From Dehalococcoidia bacterium (GTDB lineage: Bacteria; Chloroflexota; Dehalococcoidia; Lucifugimonadales; UBA3495): a stretch of 7,286 nt of DNA. The translations under genes were made by a program, and so were the position numbers. Shown piece after piece: positions 5,372 to 7,286 of the stretch. Location: positions 1 to 7,286 of the forward strand of contig JAJDXU010000161.1 of the NCBI GenBank assembly GCA_022823105.1. Reading direction: 5' to 3'. Positions within the stretch are counted from its first letter, which is position 1, and every line of letters starts with the position of its first letter. Under the pieces are notes generated by a model. It was not told the origin of the DNA and did not search any database. It saw only the letters and a program-made list of their open reading frames with translations.

Positions 5372-6610
5372 GTGCAAGCCGCGACGCCGGCCGCTCCCGA
5401 AACGCCCGGACTGAAAAACAACCGGGCGTTCGTGCTGGGTAGCCTTTCGGTGGGACATGGGCTGTCCCACATGTTCGACCAGGGCCTGCCGCTGCTGATC
5501 ACCGAGATCGCGGCGGCGATGGGGTTGACCAACTTCATGACGGCGACCCTGTTCGCGGTGCGGCAGACGGGATCGAGCGCGATCAGCCTGGGCGGGGGAC
5601 CGCTGACCGATGCCCTGAAGTCGTACTGGGGGCTGATACTCACGGCGTGCATGCTGGGGCACGCGGTTACCTACGCCGCCATGGGCGGGTCGCCGAATTT
5701 CGTGGTGGTCGCGCTGATCGTACTGTTCGTGTCGGTGCCCGGTTCGCTGTGGCATCTGCCATCGACTGCGGCCATCTCGCAGAGGTTCCCCGACCGGCGG
5801 GGATTCGCGATATCCATGAGCGGTTTCGGGTCGAACCTGGGCAACGTCACGGGTCCGGTGGTGGCGGGAGCGCTGCTCACGACGGCGTTCCTCACGTGGC
5901 GGCACGTGTTCTTCATCTACGCCGGCATGGCCATTTTTATGGCGATGCTGGTGTGGTGGTCGCTGCGGGGGTTGGGGCGCGGAGAGGGGACGACGCAATC
6001 GGGCGACCTGGCCACCCGATTCGGCTACGCGGTGGGGCTGCTCAAGCATCGCGTGGTGATGGGCCTGATCCTGGCGGCGCTGCTGCGTGGCATCGGGCTG
6101 AACGCGCTGTTCAACTGGACGCCGTTCTACCTGCGGGAAACGCTGGGAATGAGCACGCTTGAGGCCGGTGTCCACTATGCGCTGATGACCGGGATGGGAA
6201 TCGTCTCGGCGCCGGTGCTGGGCTGGATGTCGGACAGGTTCGGCCGGAAGGCGGTGATGGCGCCCGGATTTTTTGTGGCGGCTCTGCTGTCCCTAGCGGT
6301 GGTCAGCGTGGGCGGGACGTGGTTGCTGATTCCCGTAATGGCGGGCTTGGGCCTGTTCAGTTTCGCCCTGCACCAGATCATCCAGGCGTCGGTCCTGGAC
6401 TACGCCGGCCAGGGCCGGGAAGCAACGTCCATAGGATTGCTGTTCGGAATCAACGGCGTTATCGGCATCGGATCTCCGTTCCTCGCCTCCGCCATCATCG
6501 AGTACACCGGCGGCTTCGGCGCCGTCTACTACTACGCCGGCGTCCTCACCATGATCACCGCGGTGATAATCGCCGTCCTCCCGCTCCGGCGCCCGGAGAC
6601 GTTGTCCTAG
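5372..6610 (+). CDS. MFS transporter
   Basis: This 412-residue integral membrane protein has the size and hydrophobic pattern of a 12-helix major facilitator. The first helix carries GHGLSHMFDQGLPLL (29-42), similar to fosmidomycin-resistance-type and related drug/metabolite MFS proteins. A degenerate first-half loop motif reads GGPLTDALKSYWG (75-87). The second-half copy of MFS motif A is intact as GWMSDRFGRK (284-293). A charged central loop (about 199-216, LRGLGRGEGTTQSGDL) separates the two six-helix halves. It most likely exports or imports a small molecule by proton coupling; the substrate is unknown. It starts with GTG behind GGAGG and has its own promoter, divergent from the membrane protein and molybdopterin genes. 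No clear terminator follows; the DNA beyond its stop falls in GC content. Confidence 0.9.
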   Translation: MQAATPAAPETPGLKNNRAFVLGSLSVGHGLSHMFDQGLPLLITEIAAAMGLTNFMTATLFAVRQTGSSAISLGGGPLTDALKSYWGLILTACMLGHAVTYAAMGGSPNFVVVALIVLFVSVPGSLWHLPSTAAISQRFPDRRGFAISMSGFGSNLGNVTGPVVAGALLTTAFLTWRHVFFIYAGMAIFMAMLVWWSLRGLGRGEGTTQSGDLATRFGYAVGLLKHRVVMGLILAALLRGIGLNALFNWTPFYLRETLGMSTLEAGVHYALMTGMGIVSAPVLGWMSDRFGRKAVMAPGFFVAALLSLAVVSVGGTWLLIPVMAGLGLFSFALHQIIQASVLDYAGQGREATSIGLLFGINGVIGIGSPFLASAIIEYTGGFGAVYYYAGVLTMITAVIIAVLPLRRPETLS

Positions 6611-6612
6611 CC

Positions 6613-6834
6613 TTATTTCCTCACATAGGTGACCAGTTCTCCCTCGAAATCATTGGGTCCGGCGAATGAGCGTCGACGACTGGGAGGGCTCCTAGTTGGA
6701 GGGCTCCTAGATCGTTGGGTTCGACGTAGCGGAAGAAATGCCACCGGATGCCCGCCAGGTGCCCAAGATGGATGGGTTAGCAGCGAATACAGGGATCGGG
6801 CCGTGGCATTCGGACGTCGTCCGTTACGTCGAGA
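6613..6834 (-). pseudogene. Possible decayed coding sequence on the - strand
   Basis: No intact gene is visible here, but two overlapping - strand frames look partly protein-like. One, ending at TAA 6613-6615, finishes GPNDFEGELVTYVRK. Another, open from 6776 to the TGA at 6621-6623, contains GIRWHFFRYVEPNDLGALQ. The two PND segments come from similar DNA in different frames (15 of 20 bases alike), as if a gene end had been duplicated and shifted out of frame. A 15-bp tandem repeat sits between them. I do not recognise a family, and chance remains a fair explanation. Confidence 0.2.
6683..6710. repeat. Two-copy 15-bp tandem repeat with internal palindrome
   Basis: GGAGGGCTCCTAG occurs at 6683-6695 and again at 6698-6710, a 15-bp period with TT between. 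Each copy contains GGAG-GG-CTCC, a short inverted repeat. It is in the non-genic region after the MFS gene. A protein-binding pair or a slippage duplication would both fit. Confidence 0.7.
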
Positions 6835-7083
6835 TCAAGCGGTTGGGAGGAAAGAATGGTGGTACCAATAGTCGGTCACAATTCAGCCTGGGTAAAACAC
6901 TGCGCACCCTGCTCGCAAGTCTCTTCCTACCACACCCGTTTTCCCACACTTGTTACAGGAGCCAGTTTCGCCTTGAAAACTGCAGTCCCTTGGACTCGAT
7001 GCGGCCATTCGCCATCTTTTGGTCCCCTGTCATTTTCCCTCGGACATTGCGTTTACCCGAGCAAGTCCCAATTGGTCGCAGAT
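6835..7083. other. Low-GC stretch without a convincing gene
   Basis: Together with 6611-6834 this makes about 470 bp without a supported gene. Open frames on the + strand at 6738-7127 and 6856-7152 have no ribosome-binding site and unconvincing composition. The odd palindrome CGGACG-T-CGTCCG lies just upstream at 6811-6823. GC is about 55% in two 60-base lines counted, clearly below the flanking genes, suggesting a different origin or relaxed constraint. Confidence 0.4.
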
Positions 7084-7286
7084 TCAACGATCAAACAATT
7101 GAGGGCGGTCTGGCGACACCGCCCTAGTATTGATCGCCGTAGTTCGGTATAACTGCATTGCTCGTTGCACGCAGGTTTCCACCACCTCGTGAAAGCGGCC
7201 GTCAGGGAGTTCTACTTTCTCGCTGGCAAGTTTGGCGGCCAATGCATGCCGAATAGCCTGTCTGGCTGCACATTCACCGCCGTCTC
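7084..7286 (-). CDS. C-terminal part of an unidentified protein (runs off the right edge)
   Basis: The - strand frame is open from the window edge to a TGA at 7084-7086, giving 66 residues that begin DGGECAARQAIRHALAAKLA and include VELPDGRFHEVVETCVQRAMQLYRT. The composition is natural and helix-prone, unlike the other frames, but 66 open codons at this GC content are not decisive. The start lies outside the window. A hairpin at 7102-7125 falls inside its last codons, and an alternative frame ends at a TAG (7126-7128) immediately before that hairpin, so the true C-terminus could be VIPNYGDQY if the frame changes. I do not recognise a family. Confidence 0.4.
   Translation of the reverse strand, partial: DGGECAARQAIRHALAAKLASEKVELPDGRFHEVVETCVQRAMQLYRTTAINTRAVSPDRPQLFDR
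7102..7125 (-). terminator. Hairpin, possible terminator of the right-edge - strand gene
   Basis: AGGGCGGT (7102-7109) and ACCGCCCT (7118-7125) form a perfect 8-bp stem with an 8-nt loop. Read on the - strand the stem is followed by CAATTGTTTG, a moderately T-rich run. This would suit the end of the gene entering from the right. It overlaps the last codons of the longest frame, which keeps the call tentative. Confidence 0.4.

Noticed and set aside
6883..7008. 41-residue - strand frame with CNKCG, resembling a zinc ribbon
   Set aside because: It has only four Cys in irregular spacing, no ribosome-binding site and no recognisable family; likely chance.

Overview
The window is a GC-rich stretch of bacterial DNA with dense genes, strong Shine-Dalgarno sites and no rRNA, tRNA or CRISPR array. 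I cannot fix the taxon from sequence alone. GC content, gene types and short dispersed GC-rich palindromes would suit an uncultured Chloroflexota (SAR202/Dehalococcoidia-like) or actinobacterial-type genome; this is inference.

Left block, + strand (185-3361). Two tandem genes encode homologous ferritin-like proteins of the R2/AurF-like di-iron carboxylate type. The first keeps all six expected metal ligands (E136, E168, H171, E219, E249, H252). The second aligns without gaps through both ligand-bearing segments but has lost all four carboxylates (A187, S219, G268, K298), keeping only the two histidines. This looks like a catalytic subunit plus a metal-free partner, by analogy with the alpha/beta hydroxylase subunits of bacterial multicomponent monooxygenases. 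A 12-bp hairpin lies between them. Next comes a site-2-protease (M50, YwhC-like) membrane protein in which the HExxH motif and the C-terminal Asp ligand are all replaced, so it is a second apparent pseudoenzyme.

Middle block, - strand (5161 down to 3367). In transcription order: a 66-residue two-helix membrane protein; a cytoplasmic sulfite-oxidase-fold molybdopterin enzyme (YedY-like, no Tat signal); and an FAD/NAD(P)H reductase of the ferredoxin reductase family whose ATG follows the upstream stop codon directly (TAGATG). The last two form a likely two-gene redox unit. The reductase stop codon faces the M50-like gene stop codon with 5 bp between them.

Right block. A divergent MFS transporter (5372-6610, + strand, GTG start) has a good sigma-70-type promoter. 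After it the GC content falls (about 55% in two lines counted, against 67-78% in two lines of the di-iron genes). About 470 bp there hold no convincing gene but contain a 15-bp tandem repeat and possible decayed coding sequence on the - strand. The 3' end of an unidentified - strand reading frame runs off the right edge.

A palindromic element (arms GGGCGGG/CCCGCCC, 7-nt loop AAYGAAA) occurs at 2603-2631 and 4155-4175, the second copy inside the reductase reading frame.
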